This document shows positions 25,546 through 36,412 of a stretch of DNA of 64,000 bases, one piece after another. The notes under the pieces were generated by a model. It ran no database searches and was not told where the DNA came from. It worked only from the letters and a program-made list of their open reading frames with translations. Numbering within the stretch: the first letter of the stretch is position 1; each line of letters starts with the position of its first letter. The stretch comes from Adhaeribacter pallidiroseus (GTDB taxonomy: Bacteria > Bacteroidota > Bacteroidia > Cytophagales > Hymenobacteraceae): the NCBI RefSeq assembly GCF_003340495.1, contig NZ_QASA01000001.1, forward strand, positions 620,001-684,000, read 5' to 3'. The position numbers and the translations under genes are program-made.

Positions 25546-27579
25546 ATGCTTTACCGGTACATCTTTCTTATAGTATTAGGGCTATTTACAGGCAATACCG
25601 TATTAGCGCAAAAACAAAATGGGGAGGACACCGCCAATGCAAGCACTTTACGTAAACAAATCGCGCAATTTGTAAAGCAGCAAGGCAAGGTAAAATATAT
25701 TTCACAAGGGGTTATTAGCCACGATGGTAAATTGGTTGCCTGGGCGGCCGATGGTCCGGAGGGAAACAGCACTCATGGTATTTATTTCGCGCCGGTAAAA
25801 GAAAATTTAAAAATTACCCGGGTTTCCGCTTCAGCCGGAGAAGAATACTACTACGACACCGAACCGGAGTTTTCGCCGGATGGCAAACAGCTGGCTTTTT
25901 TATCGGATAAAGAGGATGGTCAGAACCAGATTTATTTAGCAAACACCACCGGCTCGCCAGCACCGGCAAAAAAGCTGAGTAATTTCAAAGGCTATGTGTC
26001 GCATTTAAAATGGTCGCCGGATGGTAAATACATCAGCGTTTTGTACGTGGAAGAGGCTAGCCGGGAACCCTCGCCCATGGCGGCCATTGGCCGGAAAGTA
26101 GGTTTGATTGATTCGATATTAAACAAGGACGTGCAGCGGATAGCCATGGTGGAGGTAGCCACCGGTGCATCCAGGCAAGTAAGTCCGGCGGGTTTGTACG
26201 TGTTTGAGTACGATTGGTCGGCCAGTAGCCAAAATCTGGCCTATACGGCGGCAGCGCCGCCAGGGGATGATAATTGGTACATCGCGCAACTTTACCAGCA
26301 AAACCTAGCTTCGCCGGAAGCCAAATGGGTTTATAAGCCCGAATGGCAGATTGCCTTACCGAAATGGTCGCCGGATGGCAAACACATCGCTTTTATCGAA
26401 GGTTTAATGAGCGACCAAGGCGGTACCGGCGGGGAAATCTTTACGGTAAATTCAGAAGGCAAAGGCACCCCTAAAAATCTTACCCCCGGACGTAAATGTA
26501 CTCCCGGCTGGTTTAAATGGATGCCTGACGGGAATATGCTGATCAGCGAATTTGTCAGCGGCTCGGTGGCCATTTCTTCTTTAAACACCGTTACCAAAGC
26601 CACCAAGCAGCTTTGGCAGGCCGATGCCTCGATAGGAGCTACTTCCACTTCGTTAAGCCTTTCGGTAAGTGATACCAAAGGCGGCCCGGTAGTGGCGTTC
26701 GTTGCTCATGGCTGGTCGGCCTTGCCGGAAGTCTGGGTAGGTACTTTTAAAAAATTAAAACCTTTTACCAAACTTAATACCGAAGCCAAGTTACCCCTGC
26801 CACCGGCAAAAAATATAGTTTGGCATAACGAAGGATACAATGTACAAGGCTGGCTGTTGTTTCCGGTTAATTATGATCCTGTTAAAAAATATCCTTTGCT
26901 GGTTACCGTGCACGGTGGACCCGCCTGGATTGCCACGCCCACCTGGATGGCACCTGATTTTAATACCACCGTTTACCCGCAGATGGGTTATTTTGTGTTT
27001 TTTCCCAACGCGCGGGGTGGCTATGGCCAAGGCGAAACTTTTACCCGGGCCAACCGGCGGGACTGGGGTTTTGGCGATTTGCGCGATATTATAGCCGGAA
27101 TGGATGCAGTGGCAGCTAAATACCCAATTGATACCAGCCGGGTAGGTTTGCTGGGCTGGAGTTACGGTGGTTCGCAAGCCATGTTTGCCGGTACCCAAAC
27201 CAACAAGTTTAAGGCCGTGGTGGCCGGCGCCGGTTCCGCGGATTGGCTCAGTTATTACGGGCAAAACTCAATTGATAAATGGATGCGGTCTTATTTCGGA
27301 GCATCGCCCTACGATGACCCGGCGGCTTACGCGAAGGTCTCGGCGATGACGTATATTAAAAAAACAAAAACTCCCGCCTTGCTATTGGTGGGCGAACACG
27401 ACGGCGAATCGCCGCCTCCGCAATCCCTGCAATACTGGCACGCCCTTAAAGAATTGGGGGTACCTACCCAATTAATGATCTATGCCGACGAAGGCCACAG
27501 CTTTTACAAACCAGAAGACATGATCGATGTAACGGAGCGTACCCTGGAGTGGTTTAATACTCATATGCCGGCCAGATAA
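25546..27579 (+). CDS. Secreted S9-family (prolyl oligopeptidase-like) peptidase
   Basis: 677 residues from ATG 25546, chosen because it opens with a signal peptide (LYRYIFLIVLGLFTGNTVLAQ). Residues ~40-400 contain TolB/WD40-like propeller repeats (EFSPDGKQLAFLSD, KWSPDGKYISV, KWSPDGKHIAFIEG). The C-terminal hydrolase has the nucleophile in GWSYGGSQ, acid Asp in GEHDGES and His in DEGHSFY. These enzymes cleave short peptides or acylated residues in the periplasm. An IS630 copy ends 15 bp upstream. Confidence 0.9.
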   Translation: MLYRYIFLIVLGLFTGNTVLAQKQNGEDTANASTLRKQIAQFVKQQGKVKYISQGVISHDGKLVAWAADGPEGNSTHGIYFAPVKENLKITRVSASAGEEYYYDTEPEFSPDGKQLAFLSDKEDGQNQIYLANTTGSPAPAKKLSNFKGYVSHLKWSPDGKYISVLYVEEASREPSPMAAIGRKVGLIDSILNKDVQRIAMVEVATGASRQVSPAGLYVFEYDWSASSQNLAYTAAAPPGDDNWYIAQLYQQNLASPEAKWVYKPEWQIALPKWSPDGKHIAFIEGLMSDQGGTGGEIFTVNSEGKGTPKNLTPGRKCTPGWFKWMPDGNMLISEFVSGSVAISSLNTVTKATKQLWQADASIGATSTSLSLSVSDTKGGPVVAFVAHGWSALPEVWVGTFKKLKPFTKLNTEAKLPLPPAKNIVWHNEGYNVQGWLLFPVNYDPVKKYPLLVTVHGGPAWIATPTWMAPDFNTTVYPQMGYFVFFPNARGGYGQGETFTRANRRDWGFGDLRDIIAGMDAVAAKYPIDTSRVGLLGWSYGGSQAMFAGTQTNKFKAVVAGAGSADWLSYYGQNSIDKWMRSYFGASPYDDPAAYAKVSAMTYIKKTKTPALLLVGEHDGESPPPQSLQYWHALKELGVPTQLMIYADEGHSFYKPEDMIDVTERTLEWFNTHMPAR

Positions 27580-27660
27580 TTAATCTGATCTTATATCGAA
27601 TCGTAAATAATAGTTACATGGATAGGAAAGGAAGATTTACTTAGAAACGCAACGGTTTAT

Positions 27661-28326
27661 CCTTGGCGCCTTTCCAAGTCTCTATTCTCTGATGCTGTCG
27701 AGTTTGATTTTTTTAGTTTTGCCTTGTGGCCGGCGGGTTTTAACCCCTCCGCCCTAAAGGGCACCTCCCCTAAAAACAGGGGAGGAGATGCGGCTATTAC
27801 TATTTTCCCCTTTCCTCAACTCCTTCTGCGGAATGCCTCGTGCCTTGGCACCGGAACCTTAAAAGGCCTCTTCACAGCCAAGCTGATGCTGTTTGTTTTT
27901 AGATACGGCTTTCCTAAAGTACCGTTTAAACGTGAATCAATCTATAGCGTGGAAGGTACTTCCGTGACTTGCCTCCATAACCCGTCAGTCGGGAGACTGA
28001 CTAATGTCCAAAAGGCACAAGTGACGCTACGCTCAACACTTGCGCCAGGTTCGTCCTCCTTTCTACAGATTGCACCAGCAAAGCTGAAGTTAAATGTATT
28101 AGACACCAGTATAGCTGCGGAACACCTGTTGGAATTCCGAGTGGCACCGCCCCATTCCGTAGCGGAGCAAGTAAGGGAATTAAAAAGTAATAGCCGCATC
28201 TCCTCCCCTGTTTTTAGGGGAGGTGCCCTTTAGGGCGGAGGGGTTAAAACTCGCTGGCCACAAAGCAAAACTTAAAATATTTAACTACACAACACCAGAA
28301 AATGGGAACTTGGAAAGGCTCCAAAG
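27661..28326. repeat. Long palindromic repeat element with ~140-bp inverted arms
   Basis: The left arm (27661-27800) and right arm (28187-28326) are imperfect inverted copies; their inner ~60 bp (from ACCCCTCCGCCC to the CGGCTATTAC side) are almost identical. Each arm contains a smaller hairpin, CCTCCCCT/AGGGGAGG. The outer ~45 bp of each arm match a compact palindrome at 60776-60834, so this is a family of repeats. The ~385-bp core has further hairpins (GTCAGTC-GGGA-GACTGAC near 27988) but no credible gene. No transposase is present; a non-autonomous, REP/MITE-like element is the best description. Confidence 0.75.
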
Positions 28327-28584
28327 AAAAGCCGAGTGTTCAGTAAGGAACGAGAACCAGCTCCACAGAATTACTCTGACCAATATGCTGCTATGGTAAA
28401 TCCTATCTACTATTTGGTATTACGGACATTTTAGAGACACAATTTGGCGAAAATTTAAAAAATCGCCTATATACAGCAATAGACTTTTAATGGGAATATT
28501 TTTAGGCTTTATAACAGGTTGGAGCATCTGAATTATTGCCGGTAGTTAATTTGCAAAGCTGACCAATTTATCTATTTTTACTTA

Positions 28585-30615
28585 TTGCCAACATCCTCTC
28601 AAACAGGCATCTTGAAACCAGCAAAAAGCATATTAATCCTAGTTTGGACGGTAGCATTTACCCAGTGCCTGGCCGCGGAAATTATTCTGCATAAAAAGGA
28701 TGCTACCATTTGGCTGCCTCAGCAACGTATCACCGGTGAAATAGCCGGGTTTAAGGCAAAAACCCTTACTATTCATCATAATAAAAAAAAATTTAAGGTA
28801 AAAGTTAGCCGTAACAAGTTCAGCTTCAATATTTACGCCGAAGCCAAGAACATTATTTGGGCCAGTTACCGGAAGAATAAAGTACAATCCGCTAAAATAC
28901 TGCTGGTGCTGGGCTACCATCCGGTACCAATAGTGAAGCCGGTAGTAGCGGTAAATAGCGGAAGTCTTACGCTAAGCGCCGTTGTTTTAAAAAATCCCGG
29001 TAATAAGCCCTTAGGTTACCGGTGGTACGCCGATATAAGCAACCCGCAGGTTACTCCCATAAATAACGCAAATAAGTCCGCTGCTACCGTCCCGATCCCG
29101 GAAAAGCCGGGTATGTATTACTTCAACTTGTTAATTACCGCGGGTACGGATTCGGTTACGTACCGGACCTACGTAAACCGCACCGCGCAGGAAGTAAAGC
29201 CTTTTACTATCGATACCGATTACGCTCCTTGGATTAATGAGGCAATTATTTACCAGATAACGCCCAATACGTTTGTTAAAAAAGGCGGGTTCGAGGCCAT
29301 TACCGCCAAACTTGCCGAGATTCAGCAACTCGGCATTAATACCATTTACCTGCAGCCGGTTACCAAAACCGAAAAAGGGGGGCAAGGGTACGATGTTATG
29401 GATTACCTGGCGGTAGATAGCCGCTTGGGCAACGCCGCGCAATTGAAAGTATTAATTGATTCGGCCAAAGTGCTCGGGTTGAAAGTGATATTGGATTTAG
29501 TGCCGAATCATACTTCCGTTAATCATCCGTATGCCCTCGATTGCGTAGCGAATGGTACTGACTCGCATTATTTTAAATTTTACCAGCATGCCAACGATAA
29601 GGCGCCGTATTCGTCGTTTTACCACACCGATGCGAACCAATTTATTTACTATTTCTGGCACGGACTGATAAATCTGGATTATACCAATCCGGAAGTACAG
29701 CAGTGGATGACGGAGATATGCAAATACTGGGTGCGCGAATTTGATATTGATGGTTACCGGTTTGATGCGGTTTGGGGCATGAACGCGCGCGCGCCACAAT
29801 ATGCCCGCCGTTTACGTACCGAACTTAAAATAATTAAACCGGAGATCCTCTTACTGGCCGAAGATAAGGCAACCGACCCCGGCGTGTATAACAAAGGCTT
29901 TGATGCCGCGTACGACTGGACCGCCGATACCACCTGGGTCTCGCAATGGACCTGGCAAACCCACTACGACGATAAAAAAAGTTTCACCGTTTTTAATTTA
30001 ACCGACAGCACTCAACGTGCGGCGCAATTACGCGAGGCCTTGTTCCGAAACACGGTTATGGATAAGCCGGTGCTACGATTTATGGAAAACAATGATTTGC
30101 CCCGGTTTATTAATACGCATAACCAGGCGCAAACCAAAATGGCGGTCGGGCTGCTTTTCGCTTTACCCGGAATGCCCCTATTATTCAACGGGCAAGAGGT
30201 GGCGCGCACCTTTCATCCGTACAGCAGCCGCAGCATTTTTCAAGCCAATAAACCTATTCAGGCGCTGGATAGCCTGGGTATGCGCTACTATTACCAGCAG
30301 TTAATCAGCCTCCGGAAACAATATCCCGCGTTGGGGCAATCGCCGATCCAACCGGTAAAAGTAGTTGGTGCCAATAGCGTGGTGGCCTTACACCGATCCG
30401 CGGGTAGTCAGCATTTTATCGTGTTGGTGAATGTGAATGGGGCACCCGTTACCGCGAGCATCGACTTGAAACAGTTAATATTGCCCGTTATACCGCAGGG
30501 TGCCAAGGATGTATTGCATGACAAAAGTTATTCTTTAATCAAAAAAGAAACAATGGATGAATTAAGCGTGCCCCTGGAGGGATACGCGGTAAAATGGTTA
30601 TTGCTCACTAATTAG
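28585..30615 (+). CDS. Alpha-amylase family (GH13) glycoside hydrolase
   Basis: 676 residues from a TTG start; a hydrophobic N-terminal segment (~15-30) is a likely signal. Residues ~115-200 form an Ig-like N-domain. The GH13 barrel starts near 215 (INEAIIYQITPNTF) with region I DLVPNH (304-309), region II DGYRFDAVW (nucleophile D394), region III LLLAED (acid/base E426) and region IV MENNDLPR. It cleaves alpha-glucosidic links, probably in the periplasm, and lies 19 bp before a SusC/SusD pair, so the three form a starch- or glycan-use locus. Confidence 0.88.
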   Translation: MPTSSQTGILKPAKSILILVWTVAFTQCLAAEIILHKKDATIWLPQQRITGEIAGFKAKTLTIHHNKKKFKVKVSRNKFSFNIYAEAKNIIWASYRKNKVQSAKILLVLGYHPVPIVKPVVAVNSGSLTLSAVVLKNPGNKPLGYRWYADISNPQVTPINNANKSAATVPIPEKPGMYYFNLLITAGTDSVTYRTYVNRTAQEVKPFTIDTDYAPWINEAIIYQITPNTFVKKGGFEAITAKLAEIQQLGINTIYLQPVTKTEKGGQGYDVMDYLAVDSRLGNAAQLKVLIDSAKVLGLKVILDLVPNHTSVNHPYALDCVANGTDSHYFKFYQHANDKAPYSSFYHTDANQFIYYFWHGLINLDYTNPEVQQWMTEICKYWVREFDIDGYRFDAVWGMNARAPQYARRLRTELKIIKPEILLLAEDKATDPGVYNKGFDAAYDWTADTTWVSQWTWQTHYDDKKSFTVFNLTDSTQRAAQLREALFRNTVMDKPVLRFMENNDLPRFINTHNQAQTKMAVGLLFALPGMPLLFNGQEVARTFHPYSSRSIFQANKPIQALDSLGMRYYYQQLISLRKQYPALGQSPIQPVKVVGANSVVALHRSAGSQHFIVLVNVNGAPVTASIDLKQLILPVIPQGAKDVLHDKSYSLIKKETMDELSVPLEGYAVKWLLLTN

Positions 30616-30634
30616 TTAACTTAAATCTGTTTAT

Positions 30635-33600
30635 ATGAGAATTTTTACAAACTGGAGTCACCCGGGGCTGCAATGGCTGCTGGCGATATTTTTAATTTTT
30701 AATGTCGGCACCCAGGTGCTGGCCCAAAACGAGGCGTTAATTACCGGTATTGTGGTCGACGAGAAAGGGGATGCCCTACCCGGGGTAACCATCTTAGTAA
30801 AAGGCTCCACCCAGGGGGTAGTGAGCGATGGAGATGGCAAATACAGCGTGAATGTACCGGGGAGCAAGGGCGTACTGGTTGTATCCTACGTGGGGTTCCT
30901 GACCCAGGAAGTGGCGGTTAATGGCAGCGCCACTATCCGGATTACCCTTGCCGGCGATGCCAAAGCCCTGAACGAAGTAGTTGTAATTGGTTACGGTTTG
31001 CAAAAGCGCGAAACGGTTACCGGTTCCATTGCTACCGTGAAAGCCGAAGATTTTAACGCCGGTTTAATTGCCGACCCACTCACTCTTATTTCCGGGAAGG
31101 TGGCCGGTTTAACCGTAACCCGACCGAATGGGTCGGACCCAAACGCCGGGGCCCAATTTTCCTTGCGGGGCGCTACTACGGTGTATGGCTACAACGGTCC
31201 GCTTATTGTGATTGATGGGGTGCCGGGCGGCGACCTGCAAACCATTGCGCCCTCCGATATTGCGTCGGTGGATGTTTTAAAAGATGGTTCGGCGGCCGCG
31301 ATTTATGGCTCCCGGGCCACCGGCGGCGTTATTATTATTACCACTAAAAAAGGAAAAGCCGGGGCTCCCACGGTTACGTACAGCGGCAACGTTTCTTTCG
31401 ACCAGGTGGCTAAAAAATACGATATGCTCACCGGCGACCAGTATCGCCAGTTAGGGGCCGATAATAACTTAACCGTGGATGACCGCGGCGCTAATACCGA
31501 TTGGTTTAAGGAAGTTACCCGAACCCCGGTCAGCCAGGTACACAACGTATCGGTAAGCGGCGGCAACGATAAAACCAACTATTACGCCTCCGTAAACTAC
31601 CGGGATTTTAAAGGCATGGATAAAGTTACCGATCGCGAATCGGTAAATGGGACGGTGCGCTTAAATACCAAAGCTCTAAACGATAAGCTTGATTTTGCCT
31701 TAAACCTAACGAATACGTTTGACAACCGGACTTTTGCCAATTACGGCGCTATTGCCCAATCGTTGAATATGCTGCCGGTTTATCCGGTAAGAAATGCCGA
31801 CGGAACGTTTTTGAAAATCCCGATACTCCTTACCAACTGCAATGGAACCCGGTTGCCAACCTGGCCAATAACACCAATGGGGCGAAAGAAAGCCAACTTT
31901 TGGGCACCGTATCCGCGGCCTACCGCATTTTGCCGGCGCTGAAAGCTTCGGTTAACTATTCCATTATTAAAAATTCCTACCTGAACAGCTCCTTCAGCAG
32001 TAACCTGGATTTCTTTCAGCAGCAAAATAGTTTAAACGGGCAGGCTTCGCGTTCGCAAACCACCAATACCAATAACATTTTCGAGGGATTATTAACTTAT
32101 AACAAACAATTTGGTAAACATAACTTGGACGTACTGGGCGGTTATTCTTATCAGAATATCTTTGAAGAAGGTTTAGGAGCCGGTAACAACAACTTTATCA
32201 CCAATTCATTTCTTTATTACAATCTGGGTGCTGGCCGGGCCTTGAATGAGTTAACGCCGGGCTTCAACCGGTCGGGAGTGTTTGTGAACAGCTACGCTTG
32301 GGAGCGTACCTTGTTAGCCGGCTTCGCCCGGGTATTGTATAATTACGAGGAAAAATACCTGTTAAATTTAAGCATCCGGCGGGAAGGCGCATCAGTGTTG
32401 GGCGTGGAAAATAAATGGGGTAATTTCCCCTCCGTATCCGCGGGTTGGGTACTGAGCAAAGAAAACTTTCTGGCTGATAATGGCATTATAACCAACCTGA
32501 AACTACGGGGTGGTTATGGCGTAACTGGTAACCAGGAAAGCCTTGGGCCCTACCAATCGCTCAGCACCTTAGGCGCATTTTCGGGGCAAAGTGGTTATTT
32601 CGATGGGCAGTGGTTAATTCCGTATGGCTCTACCTATAACGCCAACCCCTTATTACGGTGGGAAACCAAAAACGAGGTCAACGTTGGTTTAGACTTTGCT
32701 TTTTTTAAAAATGGCTGGCTAAACGGTTCCCTAGATTTCTATAATCGTCGCATCAACAACCTGATTGGCAACTATACCGCCCAGCTGCCCTCGCAGGTTA
32801 ACCCGAACATTTTTGCCAACGCCGGAACCATGGAGAACCAGGGCTTCGAGTTAGCGCTGAACGCGCAAATAGCCAATCGCGAAAAATTTAGCTGGAATGT
32901 GAGTTTTACCGGCGCCTATAACAAGAACAAGATTAAATCGGTTACCAGCGATCAGTTTAAAGGCACGGCGTTTAATATAACCGATGTGGGCGTGGGCTTC
33001 ACGCAGCGCATTGCAGCCGGTCAGCCGATAGGCGTTTTCTACGGTCGTAAATTTGCCGGCTTCAACGACGATGGTAAATGGCTGTTTTACAACCAGGCCG
33101 GCGACGCGGTTACCGCCGAAGATGCGGGCGATAGTTATTTTTACCTGGGGAGCGGCATCCCGAAATACAACCTGGGTTTAACCAATAACTTTAAGTTCGG
33201 CAGTTTTGACGCCACTATATTATTCCGGGGAGCCTTAGGTTTCAAAGCCTTAAATGCGAAACGCATTTTCCACGAAAATTACAGCAATTTCACTACCCAT
33301 AACTTGTTTCAATCGGCCATTAACAAGGGCGTTAAAAACGACCAGATGTATTTTTCGGACTACTACCTGGAAAAAGGCGATTACCTGAAACTGGATAACC
33401 TGACAATTGGATATTCCTTGCCAGTAAAAGCAAATGGCTTTATCAAGTCGCTCCGGTTCTATGCTACCGGCACCAACCTGTTAACCCTAACCAAATATTC
33501 GGGCACCGACCCGGAATTACCTTTGAACGTCGATTTAAGCGGAGAACAGGAATTTACAACCGGTCCGGGTGTGGAAGCTAACTATAGTTATTATCCGTTT

Positions 33601-33639
33601 ACCCGCACGTATACCTTTGGCATAACCGGCAGTTTTTAA
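30635..33639 (+). pseudogene. SusC-type TonB-dependent receptor, split by a one-base frameshift
   Basis: Signal peptide, then a carboxypeptidase-regulatory-like domain (ITGIVVDEKGDALPGVTILV), the plug (VVIGYGLQKRETVTGSI) and the barrel ending in the aromatic FGITGSF. Frame 1 stops at 31942. Frame 2 carries on to 33639. The frames join if one T is added to the T5 run at 31808-31812, restoring GTFFENPDTPYQLQWNP and a ~1001-residue receptor of normal size. The lost T may be a mutation or a homopolymer sequencing error. SusC proteins import glycans bound by their SusD lipoprotein partner, encoded 15 bp downstream. Confidence 0.9.
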
Positions 33640-33654
33640 ATATTTATAGAGAAG

Positions 33655-35205
33655 ATGATGAAAAATTTTAAAAATAAAAAAGTTGAGCTGATCGTGGTGT
33701 TGGCCACTTTATTAAGTTTTGGGGCTTGTAAAGACCTCGACGAAGAAGTTTATAGTGCGGCCATCCCCGAGAATTTTTTTCAAACCAAAGACCAGGTAAT
33801 GGCTGGTTTTGTAATGCCCTACGCTTTTATGCAAACGCATATTTACCAGGTGCATTTTGCCTTGCAGGAGTTTGTTACCGATGAGGCCGTGGCGCCGGTC
33901 CGGGGGGGCTACGTTGATCAGAACGGGGCCTGGAACCGCTTTCACCGCCATACCTGGACTGCCGCCGAACCCTGGATTGAGCTGGAATGGAACAACATGT
34001 GGCAGGCGATCGGCTACAGCAATTATTTTATTGACGCAGTTCAGGACAAAGACCTAAGTAAGATGGATCTCCCGATCAGCAAAGAAAAAATGATTGCCGA
34101 AGTGAAGCTGGTGCGGGCCTTACACTATTATTGGGCCTTCAGTAATTTCGGCAATATTCCGATTGTGGAGCATGTGGGGGAGCCCAACCCACCTACTCGG
34201 CCAGCAGCCGAAGTTTTTACCTGGCTGGAAAAAGAAATAAAAGACAATATGCCGTTATTAAGCGATAAAGGCGAAACCGGCTGGTATGGCCACTTTACCA
34301 AAAACGCCGCTCGGGCTTTGCTGGCCAAATTATACCTCAATGCCGAAGCCATAACGGGTACCGTGCGCTGGCAAGATGCCCTGGACCAATGTAACGCGAT
34401 CATCAATTCCGGTGAATATACGCTGGATGCGGCCTGGAACACCCCCTTCTTAGCCCATAACGAAGGCAGCCAGGAAAACATTTTTGTTATTCCGTTTGAT
34501 GCGAACCGCGCCCCGCAATTTAATGCCGCCCAACAGCAGTTGCACTGGAGCCTGGCCCCGGTAAAATACGGTCTGGAAGATGCCTGGTACAAAACCGTTA
34601 CCCAGGAATCGTTTTTTGAATTATTTGCCGATAACGATCTCCGGAAGCAACAATGGCTTTACGGTCCGCAAACGTATATAGATGAGGAGGGAGAGGAACA
34701 ACCGGTAATGGATGGCGAAGAACAACTCGTGTTAAACCCAGCGATTGAAGCGTTGGAAAACTTTGAAGGCGGCTGGACCGACGGGGTGGTAAACGTAAAA
34801 TACGAAGTGGAGAATAGCTCCCTGGCTAATATGAATAATGATTTGGTAGTATTCCGCTTATCCGACATCCTATTTATGAAAGCCGAATGCCTGATGCGCT
34901 TAAACGGTGGAGCCGCCACTTCCGAAGCGGTTAACCTGGTGAACCAGGTAAGAGCGCGCAGCTTTAAGAAGAACGACCGGGCTGCCCGGTATACCACCAG
35001 TCAATTAACCTTCGACGAACTGCTGAACGAGCGCGGCCGGGAGTTTGCTTACGAGATGCTCCGCCGGGAAGACCTGATCCGTTTTGGTCATTTTAACGAC
35101 GAGTGGTGGGAAAAGCCAGTTTCAGAGCCTTTTCGCAAGTTTTTCCCGATTCCGTTTAACGCTTTAACTGCTAATCCGGCGTTAACACAAAACCCCGGCT
35201 ACTAA
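33655..35205 (+). CDS. SusD/RagB-family glycan-binding lipoprotein
   Basis: 516 residues with a lipoprotein signal (LIVVLATLLSFGACKDLD). Typical family features: EEVYSAAIPENFFQTKDQ near the N-terminus, the TPR-containing EVKLVRALHYYWAFSNFGNIPIVE region, and the C-terminal RGREFAYEMLRREDLIRFG and FPIPFNALTANPALTQNPGY. It sits on the outer surface over the SusC channel. Last gene of the GH13-susC-susD unit, followed by a strong terminator. Confidence 0.93.
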   Translation: MMKNFKNKKVELIVVLATLLSFGACKDLDEEVYSAAIPENFFQTKDQVMAGFVMPYAFMQTHIYQVHFALQEFVTDEAVAPVRGGYVDQNGAWNRFHRHTWTAAEPWIELEWNNMWQAIGYSNYFIDAVQDKDLSKMDLPISKEKMIAEVKLVRALHYYWAFSNFGNIPIVEHVGEPNPPTRPAAEVFTWLEKEIKDNMPLLSDKGETGWYGHFTKNAARALLAKLYLNAEAITGTVRWQDALDQCNAIINSGEYTLDAAWNTPFLAHNEGSQENIFVIPFDANRAPQFNAAQQQLHWSLAPVKYGLEDAWYKTVTQESFFELFADNDLRKQQWLYGPQTYIDEEGEEQPVMDGEEQLVLNPAIEALENFEGGWTDGVVNVKYEVENSSLANMNNDLVVFRLSDILFMKAECLMRLNGGAATSEAVNLVNQVRARSFKKNDRAARYTTSQLTFDELLNERGREFAYEMLRREDLIRFGHFNDEWWEKPVSEPFRKFFPIPFNALTANPALTQNPGY

Positions 35206-35217
35206 TAAAAAAGGGCG

Positions 35218-35252
35218 ATGCTATACCAATTAAATTTGGTATAGCATTACTT
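35218..35252 (+). terminator. Terminator of the susCD operon
   Basis: ATGCTATACCAA (35218-35229) pairs perfectly with TTGGTATAGCAT (35236-35247), followed by TACTTTTTG. It lies 13 bp after the SusD stop. Confidence 0.75.
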
Positions 35253-35280
35253 TTTGAAAAGTGCATATTTGTAGGCTAAA

Positions 35281-36000
35281 ATGCAACCGATTTATAAGAA
35301 AGTACAACTAAATACAAAGAGTACGCAAACTTTTGTATATTTAAGAGTTAACAGCTATTCGATGAAGCCAACCATTTCAATTCAAGGAGAGCAAAAAGAA
35401 AGTCTCATTAAAACCACTGAAGCTTTAATTGACAAAATAAATAGAGAAATTCCAATGTTGAAAAAGTCAATTACAGAAGTGCCCAATGTGCATCTTGCTA
35501 ATGAAGTTTCATATCACTTTGCAAGTGTTCCCTTGCTGTTGCGCCTTTCACTACTTGACCTATGTATTTTATTTAAGTTGTATTTAGAAAGCAATTCTGA
35601 TACAGAACAGAATATGTTGATACGGTTAATTTGTGGACAGCTCTATGAATTTACAGAAGATGTTCCCACTCTTTTTGGGAAAAAGTATCGTGAATTGTTA
35701 AGTAATTTTCCAAATTCTGGAGACTTGATAAAAGATTTGAATGGCAACGTTACCAAGGAGTTTAATCTTGCTAAATTAAGGCATGTTGACTTCTTGAAAA
35801 TAATAAGGCATAACGTTTCGCACCATAAAGACATTGACGCACTATGGCAATATTATCTGATAAACAATATAGATTTCAACTGGGGTATAAAGGCGTACAT
35901 TGACTTCACACAGTGGTATGTAAGTCATTACTCAACTTTTGAATTAAAGCTGATTGATATTGCAATGAAAGCACAAGCAGCGACCAAGAACGACTGCTAA
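35281..36000 (+). CDS. Hypothetical protein, AT-rich island
   Basis: 239 residues from ATG 35281 (an alternative start is ATG 35362, giving 212 residues and beginning MKPTISIQGEQKES). Largely helical, with RHNVSHHKDIDALWQYYL and DFTQWYVSHYSTFELKL near the end; no family recognised. Base composition is clearly more AT-rich than the preceding sus genes, suggesting acquisition. No signal peptide or membrane segment. Confidence 0.55.
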   Translation: MQPIYKKVQLNTKSTQTFVYLRVNSYSMKPTISIQGEQKESLIKTTEALIDKINREIPMLKKSITEVPNVHLANEVSYHFASVPLLLRLSLLDLCILFKLYLESNSDTEQNMLIRLICGQLYEFTEDVPTLFGKKYRELLSNFPNSGDLIKDLNGNVTKEFNLAKLRHVDFLKIIRHNVSHHKDIDALWQYYLINNIDFNWGIKAYIDFTQWYVSHYSTFELKLIDIAMKAQAATKNDC

Positions 36001-36412
36001 CAGCGGTTTTGCGTCAGCGGGGGCGCCGAATGAACAATCGGCTTTTTGTTCTTTGTTCAGCAGTAGTTCCAGCATGACCGAACACACATGGGCTTTTGAA
36101 AAAGTTCTAAAGATTAGTTTTTCAAGCAGCTTCAATTCCAGGTTGACGAATATAAAATACCCCACCGAACGCAAAGCAATTAGCCTTTAGGTGCTATACA
36201 GACCGACACTTGCGCAGATAGATAGTTGACATAACCAACACCTTTTATCAGCAGGTAGACCTTTGAATTATATTAAAAAGAAAGTTTAAAAAAATGCAAT
36301 TTATCTTAACTTTAAATCGAAATGTAGATTTATGTAGTGAGTGGTTGCATGTTTTTTAAATTGTAGAGTAATTTTAGTAAATGATGTTGTTAAACCAAGT
36401 AGAACTTATTTC
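36001..36412. other. Non-coding spacer in the accessory island
   Basis: 412 bp. It starts with GC-rich CAGCGGTTTTGCGTCAGCGG directly after the preceding stop, the kind of sequence seen after cassette-like hypothetical genes in Bacteroidota. The rest is a patchwork without a credible ORF. Confidence 0.4.

Noticed and set aside
27724-28233. 169-codon open frame inside the palindromic element
   Set aside because: It reads through both inverted arms, low-complexity and hairpin sequence; no family features.
31808-31812. Programmed frameshift in susC
   Set aside because: The T5 site is not in phase for a standard slippery heptamer; a lost T is simpler.
36001-36040. Integron attC site after the hypothetical gene
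   Set aside because: GC-rich words resemble cassette ends, but I cannot find paired core sites or an integrase.
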